Source of the DNA: an uncultured Lachnospiraceae bacterium
GTDB lineage: Bacteria > Bacillota > Clostridia > Lachnospirales > Lachnospiraceae
Assembly (NCBI GenBank): GCA_905236025.1
Contig: CAJOOB010000071.1
Location: 1 to 43,438 of the forward strand
Length of the DNA: 43,438 nt
Reading direction: 5' to 3'
Both the position numbers and the translations under genes were made by a program. Of this stretch, positions 30,052 to 39,439 are shown in pieces. Position 1 is the stretch's first letter. Every line of letters starts with the position of its first letter. The notes under the pieces are model-generated. The model was not told the origin of the DNA. It worked only from the letters and a program-made list of their open reading frames with translations, and did no database searches.

Positions 30052-31083
30052 ATGATTTATCCTGAATTTATCAACAATAAACCGATTGGCGTGGTTGCGC
30101 CGAGTTGTGGTATTACGGACGAACTTGATAAGGTGAGATTTGAAAATGCCGCAAAAAAGCTTAAAGAAAAGGGCGTTGAAACAATATTTGGTCCAAATGT
30201 CTTTAAGTCTGACATTAAGGGTGCAAGTGCGTCTGCAAGCGAGCGTGCAAGAGAATTTAACGATATGGTTTCAGACCCCGTGATCGGTGCAATAGTTTCT
30301 GCAACCGGCGGGGACTATATGTGCGAAATGCTTGATTATGTTGACTTTGATGCCGTTAAGAAAAACCCAAAATGGTTTATGGGTTATTCGGATAATACTT
30401 CCCTTACTTTTTCCATCACAACCCTTACGGATGTGGCAAGCATTTATTTTGACAATTACGGCAGTTTCGGTATGGAACCGTGGCATAAAGCGGTTGATTC
30501 TACCTTTAATTTCCTTTACGGAAATTACGGGAAAACCCTTACCTTAGACAGTTATAAAAAGCATGAGTCAAACTTTAAAAAGTACGTAACCGGCCTTGAA
30601 ACGTACCTTACAGATACGGATGTTAAGTATAAGGCATACGAAAACGGCAAAATCACCGATGAACTTTCGTTTAGCGGAAGAGTGATTGGCGGATGCGTGG
30701 ATTTAATTTCTTTCCTTGCCGGCACAAAATATGAGGATTTTCTTGGATTTATACAAAGGTATAAGCAGGATAAGGTTATTTTGTATCTTGAAAGTTTTGT
30801 GGGTAACAGTGAAGAGACCGTAAGAATTTTATGGAGATTAAAAAATCTTGGATGGTTTGAAGATTTAAGCGGTGTAATCATTGGAAGACCGACATTTGTT
30901 TCTTCGGATTATGAAGTGGAGTATGAAGAAGCAGTTTTAAGAGGGCTCGATGGCCGCGTAAAAAACGTCGTTTTTGGCGCCGATATTGGCCACAGATTGC
31001 CGCAGTTTTCAATGATTAACGGCTCATACGCAACCATTGATGTTAAAGATTTTTCTGCAAGACTTACGCAGGAATTGATATAA
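30052..31083 (+). CDS. S66-family LD-carboxypeptidase (LdcA/MccF-like)
   Basis: PIGVVAPS N-terminus, SATGGDY, FMGYSDNTSL (nucleophile Ser region); strong SD AAGGAGG. Confidence 0.9.
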   Translation: MIYPEFINNKPIGVVAPSCGITDELDKVRFENAAKKLKEKGVETIFGPNVFKSDIKGASASASERAREFNDMVSDPVIGAIVSATGGDYMCEMLDYVDFDAVKKNPKWFMGYSDNTSLTFSITTLTDVASIYFDNYGSFGMEPWHKAVDSTFNFLYGNYGKTLTLDSYKKHESNFKKYVTGLETYLTDTDVKYKAYENGKITDELSFSGRVIGGCVDLISFLAGTKYEDFLGFIQRYKQDKVILYLESFVGNSEETVRILWRLKNLGWFEDLSGVIIGRPTFVSSDYEVEYEEAVLRGLDGRVKNVVFGADIGHRLPQFSMINGSYATIDVKDFSARLTQELI

Positions 31084-31084
31084 A

Positions 31085-31705
31085 TTAATCTTCTTCGTGA
31101 AGTTTAATAATGGATAAAACCACCTCATTAAGGTATGGTTTTAATTCCTCTATTTTTACGGGTTCACTGTAAAGAATTGAACTGTATATGGTTGAGCCCA
31201 CAAGTTCAATTATTGTAAAGAACATAAGTTCAGGATTTTTATATGTATGGTTTGATGCTGCAAGCGCATCATTGAAAACCGTTGAAAAATCAATATTATC
31301 TGTTAATTGCGGGTTTAAAATGGCCTGCTTAAAGTATCCCCAGCCAAGGTTCTTCGAAATAAAGTTAAGAAGAATCTTGTTTTCGTTAAGCTGATCCACA
31401 ATATTATTAAGTAAAAACAAGACTTTGTTTTCAAAAGTATCCAAAGAGGCGTTTCCTGCCTCTCTTTCTTTTATGAGCGCTTTTTCGGCAACCTTAAATA
31501 ATTGCGCGGATTTATGCGCAATAAGTAAATTTCTTACGTCCACTTTATCCTTGAAATAAAGATAAAACGTACCCTTGGCAACGCCTGCACGTGTGGCAAT
31601 ATCGGAAACGGAAGTTTCCTGAATACCTTTTTGAGTGAAAAGTTCAAAAGCGGTATTTAAAAGTGCGTCTCTTTTAAGTTGTTTCTTTTCGTCTATTTTT
31701 CCCAT
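31085..31705 (-). CDS. TetR/AcrR family transcriptional regulator
   Basis: N-terminal HTH: LLNTAFELFTQKGIQETSVSDIATRAGVAKGTFYLYFKDK. Confidence 0.93.
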   Translation of the reverse strand: MGKIDEKKQLKRDALLNTAFELFTQKGIQETSVSDIATRAGVAKGTFYLYFKDKVDVRNLLIAHKSAQLFKVAEKALIKEREAGNASLDTFENKVLFLLNNIVDQLNENKILLNFISKNLGWGYFKQAILNPQLTDNIDFSTVFNDALAASNHTYKNPELMFFTIIELVGSTIYSSILYSEPVKIEELKPYLNEVVLSIIKLHEED

Positions 31706-31746
31706 AGCCCTAAATTACCATATAAAACGGCCGTTGTCAACAAAAA

Positions 31747-31759
31747 TGACCGAGAGTCA
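31747..31759. promoter_or_regulatory. Putative TetR operator 1
   Basis: TGACCGAGAGTCA, imperfect match to TGACC-N3-GGTCA. Confidence 0.6.
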
Positions 31760-31778
31760 ATTTTTTTGATAAAAACTA

Positions 31779-31807
31779 TTGACCGATGGTCAGTTTTGTG
31801 ATACATT
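31779..31807 (+). promoter_or_regulatory. Putative promoter of the MMPL operon
   Basis: TTGACC (31779-31784), 17 bp, TACATT (31802-31807). Confidence 0.55.
31780..31792. promoter_or_regulatory. Putative TetR operator 2, overlapping the -35 box
   Basis: TGACCGATGGTCA palindrome overlapping TTGACC. Confidence 0.75.
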
Positions 31808-31823
31808 ATTGCCGAACAAAAAA

Positions 31824-31836
31824 TGACCAACGGTCA
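31824..31836. promoter_or_regulatory. Putative TetR operator 3, downstream of the -10 box
   Basis: TGACCAACGGTCA palindrome. Confidence 0.72.
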
Positions 31837-31883
31837 TAAAACAAAAAACAGCTATTTTTAAAGAAATGGCGATAGGAGGTAAT

Positions 31884-34025
31884 ATGATAAATTTCGGAAA
31901 GAAAATTGTAAAATTCAGAATTCCCATTATCATCCTTTCATTACTTCTTTTGATACCGGCCGTGATTGGGTATGTAAATACAAGAGTTAATTACGATATC
32001 CTTTCGTACCTGCCGGAAGAAATTGATACCATGGAAGGTCAGGAAATTCTTAAAGAAGAGTTTGGAAACGGTGCATTTTCAATGCTTTTGGTTGAAGGCA
32101 TGGATACAAAAGATATTTCTTCTTTAAAAGCAAAGATAGAAAAGGTGGACGGAGTATCAAGCGTTCTATGGTATGATTCAATACTCGATATAAGTATTCC
32201 GATTGAACTTCTACCGTCTGAAGTAACAGAGGCTTTTAACAGCGGGGACACAACACTCATGCTTGTTGTCTTTTCTGATACAACCTCTTCTGATGAAACA
32301 ATTGAAGCGGTAACGGAAATAAGAAAGATTGCAAATTCGCAGTGTTTCTTAGCCGGTATGTCTTCAATGGTTACGGATACAAAGAACCTTTCGGAAAAGG
32401 AAGCTCCAATTTATGTTGTAATTGCCGTTATTCTTTCGGCCATCATGCTCGCGCTTACCATGGATTCCTTTGTTTTACCGGTTATTTTCCTTGTTTGTAT
32501 TGGAATGGCAATTTTGTATAACCTTGGATCTAATGTGTTCTTTGGTGAAATATCATACATTACAAAGGCGCTTGCGGCGGTATTACAGCTTGGTGTAACA
32601 ATGGACTTCTCAATTTTCTTGTGGCACAGTTACAAAGAAAATCAGTTGAGATTTTACGGAGACAAGGAAAGAGCAATGTCTCATGCCATTGCAAACACAA
32701 TCCAGTCAATTGTGGGCAGTTCAATCACAACAATTGCAGGTTTCTTATCACTTTGTGTAATGAGTTTCACCCTTGGTTTAGATCTTGGTATTGTAATGGC
32801 AAAGGGCGTTTTGATTGGCGTTATTGCAACGGTTACAATTCTTCCTTCGTTCATTATGGTTTTTGACGGTCTTATTGAAAAGACTACACACAAAAACCTT
32901 TTGCCAAGCCAAAAGCGTTTTTCAGCTTTTATAACAAAGCATTATGCGGTATTTGCAGTACTTTTTTTGATTTTGCTTGTTCCTGCATATTACGCACAGA
33001 GTCATGCGTCTGTTTATTATAAGTTAGACACGTCGCTTCCCGATAATCTTGAAAGCGTAATTGCATCACAAAAGCTTGATGAAAACTTTGATATGACAAC
33101 CATGCATCTGGTAATTTGCTCATCTGATACGTCTTACAAAAACATGATTGCAATGTGCGACGAATTAAGCGAAACGGATGGTGTTACGTTAGCTGTAAGT
33201 CTGGATTCTTTGTTAGACGGCGTACCTGAAGCAATGATTCCGGATGATGTTGTGAGTATCTTAAAAAATGAAAATTACCAGCTTGTATTAATTGCAAGCG
33301 AGTATGAGGTTGCATCTGATGAAGTTAATGCTCAGTGCGATGAAATACAGGCAATCATTTCAAAATATGATGATTCCGCAATGTTAATAGGTGAATCCGC
33401 ATGTACAAAGGATTTGATAGAGATTACGGATACCGACTTTAAGATGGTAAGTATTGTGTCAATCGGCGTAATATTTGTAATCATAGCTATCGTCTTTAAA
33501 TCAGTGTCACTCCCAATCCTTCTTGTTGCCGCGATTGAGTTTGCCATCTTTATAAATATGGGTATTCCGTATTTGACGGGAACGAAGTTACCGTTTGTTG
33601 CATCAATTGTTATTGGTACAATTCAGCTTGGTTCAACCGTTGATTACGCAATCTTAATGACGAGCAGATACAAGAAAGAAAGAAGCAGAGGTAAGAGCAA
33701 GAAAGAAGCGGTCACAATTGCTCACAGCACTTCAATGAACTCAATTATTGTCAGTGCGTTAAGCTTCTTTGCGGCAACCTTTGGTGTTGGATTATATTCT
33801 GACATTGACATGATCAGTTCACTTTGTATGTTAATGGCCAGAGGTGCTTTAATAAGTATGGCGGTTGTATTACTCGTTGTTCCGTCGTTATTTATGATAT
33901 TTGATAAAGTTATTGTTCATACAAGCGTTGGCTTTTTGCCAAAGAAAGTTAAGGAGGCAAATCATGAGAAAGAAAACAGAGAAAATAGTAGTGACGATTC
34001 TTACGTTGTCCCTAATCACAACTAG
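31884..34025 (+). CDS. MMPL/RND-superfamily transporter
   Basis: Two repeated halves each with TM1, ectodomain and TM bundle; QLGVTMDFSIFLWHSYKE and QLGSTVDYAILMTSRYKKERSRGKSKKEAV motifs. SD AGGAGG before ATG 31884. Confidence 0.9.
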   Translation: MINFGKKIVKFRIPIIILSLLLLIPAVIGYVNTRVNYDILSYLPEEIDTMEGQEILKEEFGNGAFSMLLVEGMDTKDISSLKAKIEKVDGVSSVLWYDSILDISIPIELLPSEVTEAFNSGDTTLMLVVFSDTTSSDETIEAVTEIRKIANSQCFLAGMSSMVTDTKNLSEKEAPIYVVIAVILSAIMLALTMDSFVLPVIFLVCIGMAILYNLGSNVFFGEISYITKALAAVLQLGVTMDFSIFLWHSYKENQLRFYGDKERAMSHAIANTIQSIVGSSITTIAGFLSLCVMSFTLGLDLGIVMAKGVLIGVIATVTILPSFIMVFDGLIEKTTHKNLLPSQKRFSAFITKHYAVFAVLFLILLVPAYYAQSHASVYYKLDTSLPDNLESVIASQKLDENFDMTTMHLVICSSDTSYKNMIAMCDELSETDGVTLAVSLDSLLDGVPEAMIPDDVVSILKNENYQLVLIASEYEVASDEVNAQCDEIQAIISKYDDSAMLIGESACTKDLIEITDTDFKMVSIVSIGVIFVIIAIVFKSVSLPILLVAAIEFAIFINMGIPYLTGTKLPFVASIVIGTIQLGSTVDYAILMTSRYKKERSRGKSKKEAVTIAHSTSMNSIIVSALSFFAATFGVGLYSDIDMISSLCMLMARGALISMAVVLLVVPSLFMIFDKVIVHTSVGFLPKKVKEANHEKENRENSSDDSYVVPNHN

Positions 34026-35847
34026 TATATTATCGTGCACGTTTATTGCAAACGCAAAGGACGGTGCCACAGATTCGGAAACTTCTGTAGAGGAAACCGT
34101 TGTTGATTCAAGTAACGCACAGACTGTATCACGTAAAGAAACCGTTTACGGATTTGCGGATGCAACCGGAAACGTTGAAAGTGTTACGGTAAGCGAATGG
34201 CTTAATAATACGGACGGTGTTTCACAGATTTTAGATGCGACAAACCTTTCCGATATTGTAAATTTAAAAGGTGATGAAACCTATGCGTATGATGAAGACG
34301 GAAACATTGTCTGGGAAGCGGACGGAAACGACATTACATACCAGGGAACCTCAAACGAAGAACTTCCTGTATCTGTAAGTATTACGTATAAGTTAGACGG
34401 TACAGAGGTTGACCCAAGTGAAATTGTTGGAAAAAGCGGCAAATTAGAGGTTATTGTTACATATGATTCAAGTTTGGAAAACGTTCCGTTCCTTGCACTT
34501 AGCGGAATTTACCTTGATGAATCCGTGTTTACAAATATTTCTGTTACAAACGCAAAGTTAATTGAGACAGATTCAGCGGTTGCCGTATTGGGCTTTGGTA
34601 TTACGGGACTTTCGGAAGCGCTTTCTGATTCGGGCATTCCTGAAGAATATATGGATAAAATCCCTACAGGCTTTAGTTTCACCGCGGATGTTGAAAACTT
34701 TAGCATGCAAATGACACTTACAACATTTATGAAGTTGAGTCTTGATACACTTGATACAACGTCTTTAGAAGAAGGAGAAACAACACTTGATGAACTCGTA
34801 AACGGTGTTACAACGCTTAATACTTCATCGGAAAGTCTTACGGAAAGTTCGTCTGTTCTTGCCGATGGCTGCACTAAACTTGCCTCTGCAATTACAACCG
34901 CAAAACTTGGCGCCGTAAGCTTAGAGGACGGTGCAAAAACAGCAGCAAGCGGTTCAACTGCTTTAGTAAGCGGCGTTGAAACATTAGTTGACGGTATTGA
35001 AGCTTTACTTAGTGGTGCTACATCCCTTTCTGAGGGCAGTGATGAACTTTATGCAGGTGCCGAGACTCTTGCAACATCGGCTGCAACACTTGCAAGCGGT
35101 GCAAAAAGCGTATCAGATGGTGTAACAAGCGTTGCAACGGGAGTTGATACCTTGTATGCAACAATTGAAGCAAAATTAACCGAACTTACAACTCAGATTA
35201 CACAGTTAAATACAGCAATTGCAGCTTACGAAGGGGTAAGTGGGTATGAAGATGCGGTTGAAACATATAAAGTAAGCCTTTATCAGGCACAGGGTGCATA
35301 CAGCGCATTAGCAGCATTAGAGTCAAGCATTGAAACGTTAGTAAGTGGTCTTGATACCTTAGAGACCGGCGCAACAACGCTTTCAAGCGGAGCAAGCGCA
35401 CTTTCAACCGGCGCAGCAACTCTTTTTGGCGGAGCAGAGAGTGTTTCTGCGGGAGCACTTGCGCTTTTAAACGGTGTCAGTGATTTAAAGGACGGTGCAG
35501 ATGCGCTTCTTACCGGTGTAACAAAGTTAGACACGGGATTACAGGCATTGTATGCAGGCGCAACCTCTCTTACTAAAGGTCTTTCAGAACTTGAAACCGC
35601 AGGAAATACGCTTGCAACGGGACTTGTTACATATAATGAGTATATGACTGAGTTTAATGAAGGTGTAAACACGCTTTATACAAAGATAACAGAAGCGGTA
35701 TCAGGTATTACTGTTGATTTTTCAGCAATAAGCGAAGATTATAAAGAAATCTTAAATGCATGTAATGAATACGAAACCTACACAGAAGTTGCAGAAGGTG
35801 AAGAAAACACCACGGTATTTATTATTAAAACCGCTGAAGTAAAATAA
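33964..35847 (+). CDS. Secreted heptad-repeat (YhgE/Pip-like) protein, partner of the MMPL transporter
   Basis: Signal-like N-terminus (IVVTILTLSLITTSILSCTFIANA), long L-x2-G-A-x3-L repeats; SD AAGGAGG inside the end of the MMPL gene. Confidence 0.78.
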   Translation: MRKKTEKIVVTILTLSLITTSILSCTFIANAKDGATDSETSVEETVVDSSNAQTVSRKETVYGFADATGNVESVTVSEWLNNTDGVSQILDATNLSDIVNLKGDETYAYDEDGNIVWEADGNDITYQGTSNEELPVSVSITYKLDGTEVDPSEIVGKSGKLEVIVTYDSSLENVPFLALSGIYLDESVFTNISVTNAKLIETDSAVAVLGFGITGLSEALSDSGIPEEYMDKIPTGFSFTADVENFSMQMTLTTFMKLSLDTLDTTSLEEGETTLDELVNGVTTLNTSSESLTESSSVLADGCTKLASAITTAKLGAVSLEDGAKTAASGSTALVSGVETLVDGIEALLSGATSLSEGSDELYAGAETLATSAATLASGAKSVSDGVTSVATGVDTLYATIEAKLTELTTQITQLNTAIAAYEGVSGYEDAVETYKVSLYQAQGAYSALAALESSIETLVSGLDTLETGATTLSSGASALSTGAATLFGGAESVSAGALALLNGVSDLKDGADALLTGVTKLDTGLQALYAGATSLTKGLSELETAGNTLATGLVTYNEYMTEFNEGVNTLYTKITEAVSGITVDFSAISEDYKEILNACNEYETYTEVAEGEENTTVFIIKTAEVK

Positions 35848-35887
35848 AATATTAAGTAGTAATATATCCTCCTGTATGGTATAATAA

Positions 35888-35916
35888 GCATAACTTATTT
35901 GTGAAAATTGTTATGC
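35888..35916 (+). other. Hairpin in the mscS leader
   Basis: gcataac-N15-gttatgc inverted repeat just downstream of TATAAT (35880-35885). Confidence 0.5.
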
Positions 35917-35983
35917 GGGATGTTCTTTGGTATCATTTATGAGAACGTGATTTTCATACCTAAAAACAGGAGGATATTGTATT

Positions 35984-36868
35984 ATGAAGAACGGATCAAT
36001 TTTCTTAAGATTATTAGTTTTAACGGTGGCTCTTGTACTTCTTATAATAATCGGCTCGACCGCTGATTTGTTTGATTTAGAGGAACTGTTTGAAAACACG
36101 ATTAACGGTGAAACGATTTTAAAACTGGTTGTAATGGTGCTTGCCGTAATAACCTTTGAGACTCTTTTTGTGTTTTTATTAAAACTTCCATCCCCAAAAA
36201 GCCACAGAATGCGTTCGATTTTATCGATATTAGCGAGCCTTCTTAAGTATGTGGCGGCTATCGTCATCCTTTGTTTTGGTCTGGCTATTCTTGGAGTAAA
36301 TGTTTCAACCATTGTTGCAAGTGTTGGAATTGTGGCACTGGTTGTGGGCTTTAGTGCGGAAAGCTTAATTGCGGATGTTGTTACGGGCGCTTTTATGATC
36401 TTTGAAAATCATTATAATGTCGGTGATATTATTGAAGTTGACGGATTTAGGGGAACTGTTACGGATATTGGGATACGAACCACGTGCTTAACGGATACGG
36501 GGGAGAATGTAAAAATCATTAATAACTCGGCCATGAAGAATATCCTTAACCGTTCGGACAAAAAATCCATCTGTATAAGTGATGTTGGGGTTGCTTATAA
36601 AACTGACCTTGAAGGTCTTGAAGAAGAACTTCCAAAGCTGTTAGAGACAATTAAGCAAAATCATCCGGATGTGTTTGAAACGGCACCTGAGTATCTTGGT
36701 GTACAAAGCCTTTCTGAAAGTGCAGTGGTTTTAAGATTTAAAGCGTATGTCAATGAGGACAACATTTATAAAGGAGCAAGAATTTTAAATCACGATTTAT
36801 TCATTGGGTTTAAGAAAATGGGTATTGTTATACCTTTTCCACAAGTCGATGTTCATATGGAAAAATAA
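35984..36868 (+). CDS. MscS-family mechanosensitive ion channel
   Basis: Three N-terminal hydrophobic segments, VGFSAESLIADVVTGAFMIFENHYNVGDIIEVDGFRGTVTDIGIRTTCL. Confidence 0.92.
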   Translation: MKNGSIFLRLLVLTVALVLLIIIGSTADLFDLEELFENTINGETILKLVVMVLAVITFETLFVFLLKLPSPKSHRMRSILSILASLLKYVAAIVILCFGLAILGVNVSTIVASVGIVALVVGFSAESLIADVVTGAFMIFENHYNVGDIIEVDGFRGTVTDIGIRTTCLTDTGENVKIINNSAMKNILNRSDKKSICISDVGVAYKTDLEGLEEELPKLLETIKQNHPDVFETAPEYLGVQSLSESAVVLRFKAYVNEDNIYKGARILNHDLFIGFKKMGIVIPFPQVDVHMEK

Positions 36869-36897
36869 TTTGAACTTTTTAAAAAGGTGGTGAAGGT

Positions 36898-37806
36898 ATG
36901 TCAGAGTTTAAAACCACGGATGAATATACAAAGGTTGTTAATGAGTATTCATTAGGTGTTGAATTTAATACCCCTCCGGCAGAATTTTCAGATTATCACA
37001 AATCAAAAAAAGACGCTGCTTCTAACGAAAGTAAGACGCATAAGTTTTTAAAGAAAATGGTGTATCTTACAACTTCCGCAGTTGCAACCGCAGCTATTGT
37101 CTTTGCGTCATACGGATATGACCCTTTGGCGGGCGAATCTTACGATCATCATGATGTGTATGATGAGCCGGATTCAGAAGACGTAACGGAGTCAGATAAA
37201 TATTTGGATTCCTTCCCGGAACTTCCGAATCTTTTACCGGATTGGGACGGAGATTACGCATGGAGTGATACCGGAAGTGAATTATACGTAAGAATCGTGC
37301 TTGAGGGCAGTGACCATTACGAGTATCTGGTACTCGGAGAAGCCTGGAGTTATTACGGGTATTATGATGATAATGGGGATTTTGTTGCAAACACTGAAAC
37401 CACGCTTGATGGTGCAACTTATGATAAAGACACAAATACGCTTACTTTGGAAAATTTTAGCGCAGATGTTCTTGATATGAATCTGATGGGTAACGGTTTT
37501 AAAATTGAACTTATCGGAGAAAATCATATTGGTCAGATTATATCCTGGGGTGCAATGTACGGCGGAAGCATTACGTTTACGGGAAGCGGAAGCTTGGTGG
37601 TTAATGAAAACTTAGATTATACAGAAGGCATTAAAATTAATGCGGAGACAAGTAAAAGTGCAATTATGTTTGACAGATACGTGGATGTTTTAATATATGG
37701 CAGCGAAAATCCTATTCTTGTTAACGATTCGCTTTTATCAAAAACCGTGTATTACCTTTCTCCGATTACTGAGGAAAATGGCTCAAATTACGTGCATTAT
37801 AAGTAA
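36898..37806 (+). CDS. Single-pass membrane protein with a short beta-helix-like extracellular region
   Basis: Internal TM (MVYLTTSAVATAAIVFASYGY), acidic linker, TLDGATYDKDTNTLTLENFSA and GGSITFTGSGSLVVNENLDYTEGI motifs resembling the beta-helix protein at 6507-8513. Confidence 0.7.
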   Translation: MSEFKTTDEYTKVVNEYSLGVEFNTPPAEFSDYHKSKKDAASNESKTHKFLKKMVYLTTSAVATAAIVFASYGYDPLAGESYDHHDVYDEPDSEDVTESDKYLDSFPELPNLLPDWDGDYAWSDTGSELYVRIVLEGSDHYEYLVLGEAWSYYGYYDDNGDFVANTETTLDGATYDKDTNTLTLENFSADVLDMNLMGNGFKIELIGENHIGQIISWGAMYGGSITFTGSGSLVVNENLDYTEGIKINAETSKSAIMFDRYVDVLIYGSENPILVNDSLLSKTVYYLSPITEENGSNYVHYK

Positions 37807-37828
37807 AGCGTGAACGAAAAAATATTTA

Positions 37829-37863
37829 CGGGTTCTTACAATTGTGTAAGAACCTGTTTTTGT
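37829..37863 (+). terminator. Rho-independent terminator
   Basis: gggttcttaca-attg-tgtaagaacctg followed by TTTTTG. Confidence 0.85.
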
Positions 37864-37984
37864 TAATCTGTCCTTTTTTGTATAATATAAAATGATTTTA
37901 ATGATATGTGTTTTGTGATACAATATGTAAGTATTTATATGCTCAAATATTCAGATTAAGAATTTTTATGATAAAGGAGATACT

Positions 37985-39361
37985 ATGGAAAAGAAAATTG
38001 CATGGGAAACCTACAAAGCAAAAGATGTTAAGGCTGCAGAGAAATTTGCGGGTGAATACATTGACTTTATTTCAGTCGGTAAAACAGAACGCGAATGTGT
38101 GAAATTAAGCGTTGAAATGGCTAAGGCAGCGGGATATAAGGATTTATCGGAGGTTGTTAAAAAGAAGGGCAAGTTAAAGGCCGGAGATAAGGTATATCAG
38201 GTTTGGATGAAGAAATCCATTGCGCTTTTTAATATTGGCAGCGACCCAATTGAAGACGGTATGGCTATTCTTGGCGCTCATATTGATTCCCCAAGAATGG
38301 ATGTTAAGCAAAATCCGTTGTTTGAAGACGGCGGTATGGCTTACCTTGATACGCATTATTACGGTGGCATCAAGAAATATCAGTGGGTTACCGTTCCTCT
38401 TGCAATTCACGGCGTTGTTGCAAAAAAAGACGGCTCCGTAATTGATATTACAATTGGTGAAGATGAGGCAGATCCTGTATTTTGCGTTACAGATATTTTG
38501 ATTCACCTTGCCGGTGACCAGATGGATAAGAAGGCTTCGAAGGCAATTGAGGGCGAGCAACTTGATATTCTCTTTGGTTCAAAGCCGCTTGCGGGAAAAG
38601 AAAAGGACGCGGTTAAGGAAAATATCCTTAAACTCCTTAAAGATAAATATGATTTTGAAGAAGAGGATTTTGAATCCGCAGAGCTTGAGATTACACCTGC
38701 GGGACGTGCAAGATTTGCAGGCCTTGATAAGAGCCTTATCCTTGCCTATGGCCAGGATGATAAAGTCTGTGCATATCCGTCTCTCGTTGCAATGTTAAAC
38801 GTTAAGAACGTTAAGAAGACATCATGCTGTCTCCTTGTTGATAAGGAGGAGATTGGTTCTGTCGGAGCAACAGGTATGCGTTCTAAGTTCTTTGAAAATG
38901 CGGTTGCTGAAATTATTGACAGAATGGGTGATTATTCTGACCTTAAATTAAAGAGATGCCTTGCAAATTCAATGATGCTCTCATCTGACGTTACTGCGGG
39001 TTACGATCCTGAATTTGCTTCATGCTTTGAAAAGAAGAATGTTGCATACATGGGTAAGGGCGTTGCTTTTTCAAAGTTTACCGGTTCAAGAGGAAAATCC
39101 GGTTCAAATGATGCAAACGCTGAATATATGGCTAAGATTCGTGCCATTATGGAAAAAGGAAAAGTTAATTACCAGACTGCAGAACTTGGTAAAGTAGATG
39201 TGGGCGGTGGCGGAACCATTGCGTATATCCTTGCTTTGTACGGTATGGATGTTATTGACTGCGGCGTGCCGGTGCTTTGCATGCATGCACCTTGGGAAGT
39301 AACAAGTGTTGCGGACGTTTATGAAGCATATAAAGCATATGTTGCATTTATAAGCTATTAA
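37985..39361 (+). CDS. M18 family aminopeptidase
   Basis: GAHIDSPRMDVK, DTHYYGGIKKYQW, LVDKEEIGSVGATGMRS, MHAPWEVTSVADVYEAYKAY. Confidence 0.93.
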   Translation: MEKKIAWETYKAKDVKAAEKFAGEYIDFISVGKTERECVKLSVEMAKAAGYKDLSEVVKKKGKLKAGDKVYQVWMKKSIALFNIGSDPIEDGMAILGAHIDSPRMDVKQNPLFEDGGMAYLDTHYYGGIKKYQWVTVPLAIHGVVAKKDGSVIDITIGEDEADPVFCVTDILIHLAGDQMDKKASKAIEGEQLDILFGSKPLAGKEKDAVKENILKLLKDKYDFEEEDFESAELEITPAGRARFAGLDKSLILAYGQDDKVCAYPSLVAMLNVKNVKKTSCCLLVDKEEIGSVGATGMRSKFFENAVAEIIDRMGDYSDLKLKRCLANSMMLSSDVTAGYDPEFASCFEKKNVAYMGKGVAFSKFTGSRGKSGSNDANAEYMAKIRAIMEKGKVNYQTAELGKVDVGGGGTIAYILALYGMDVIDCGVPVLCMHAPWEVTSVADVYEAYKAYVAFISY

Positions 39362-39439
39362 TAGTATTATTTATTCGTTTGTGCATTTTGCTTGCACTAA
39401 AAAATATGCAGAATAAGCTGCGTTTTGTATGGAGAAAAT

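Noticed and set aside
30052-31083. S66 peptidase as a microcin C7 immunity protein (MccF) in a biosynthetic cluster
   Set aside because: No microcin C biosynthetic genes nearby; its place after addA fits a general LD-carboxypeptidase role better.
35283-35672. 129-aa minus-strand ORF opposite the heptad-repeat gene
   Set aside because: Shadow ORF caused by the biased codon pattern of the repeat on the plus strand.
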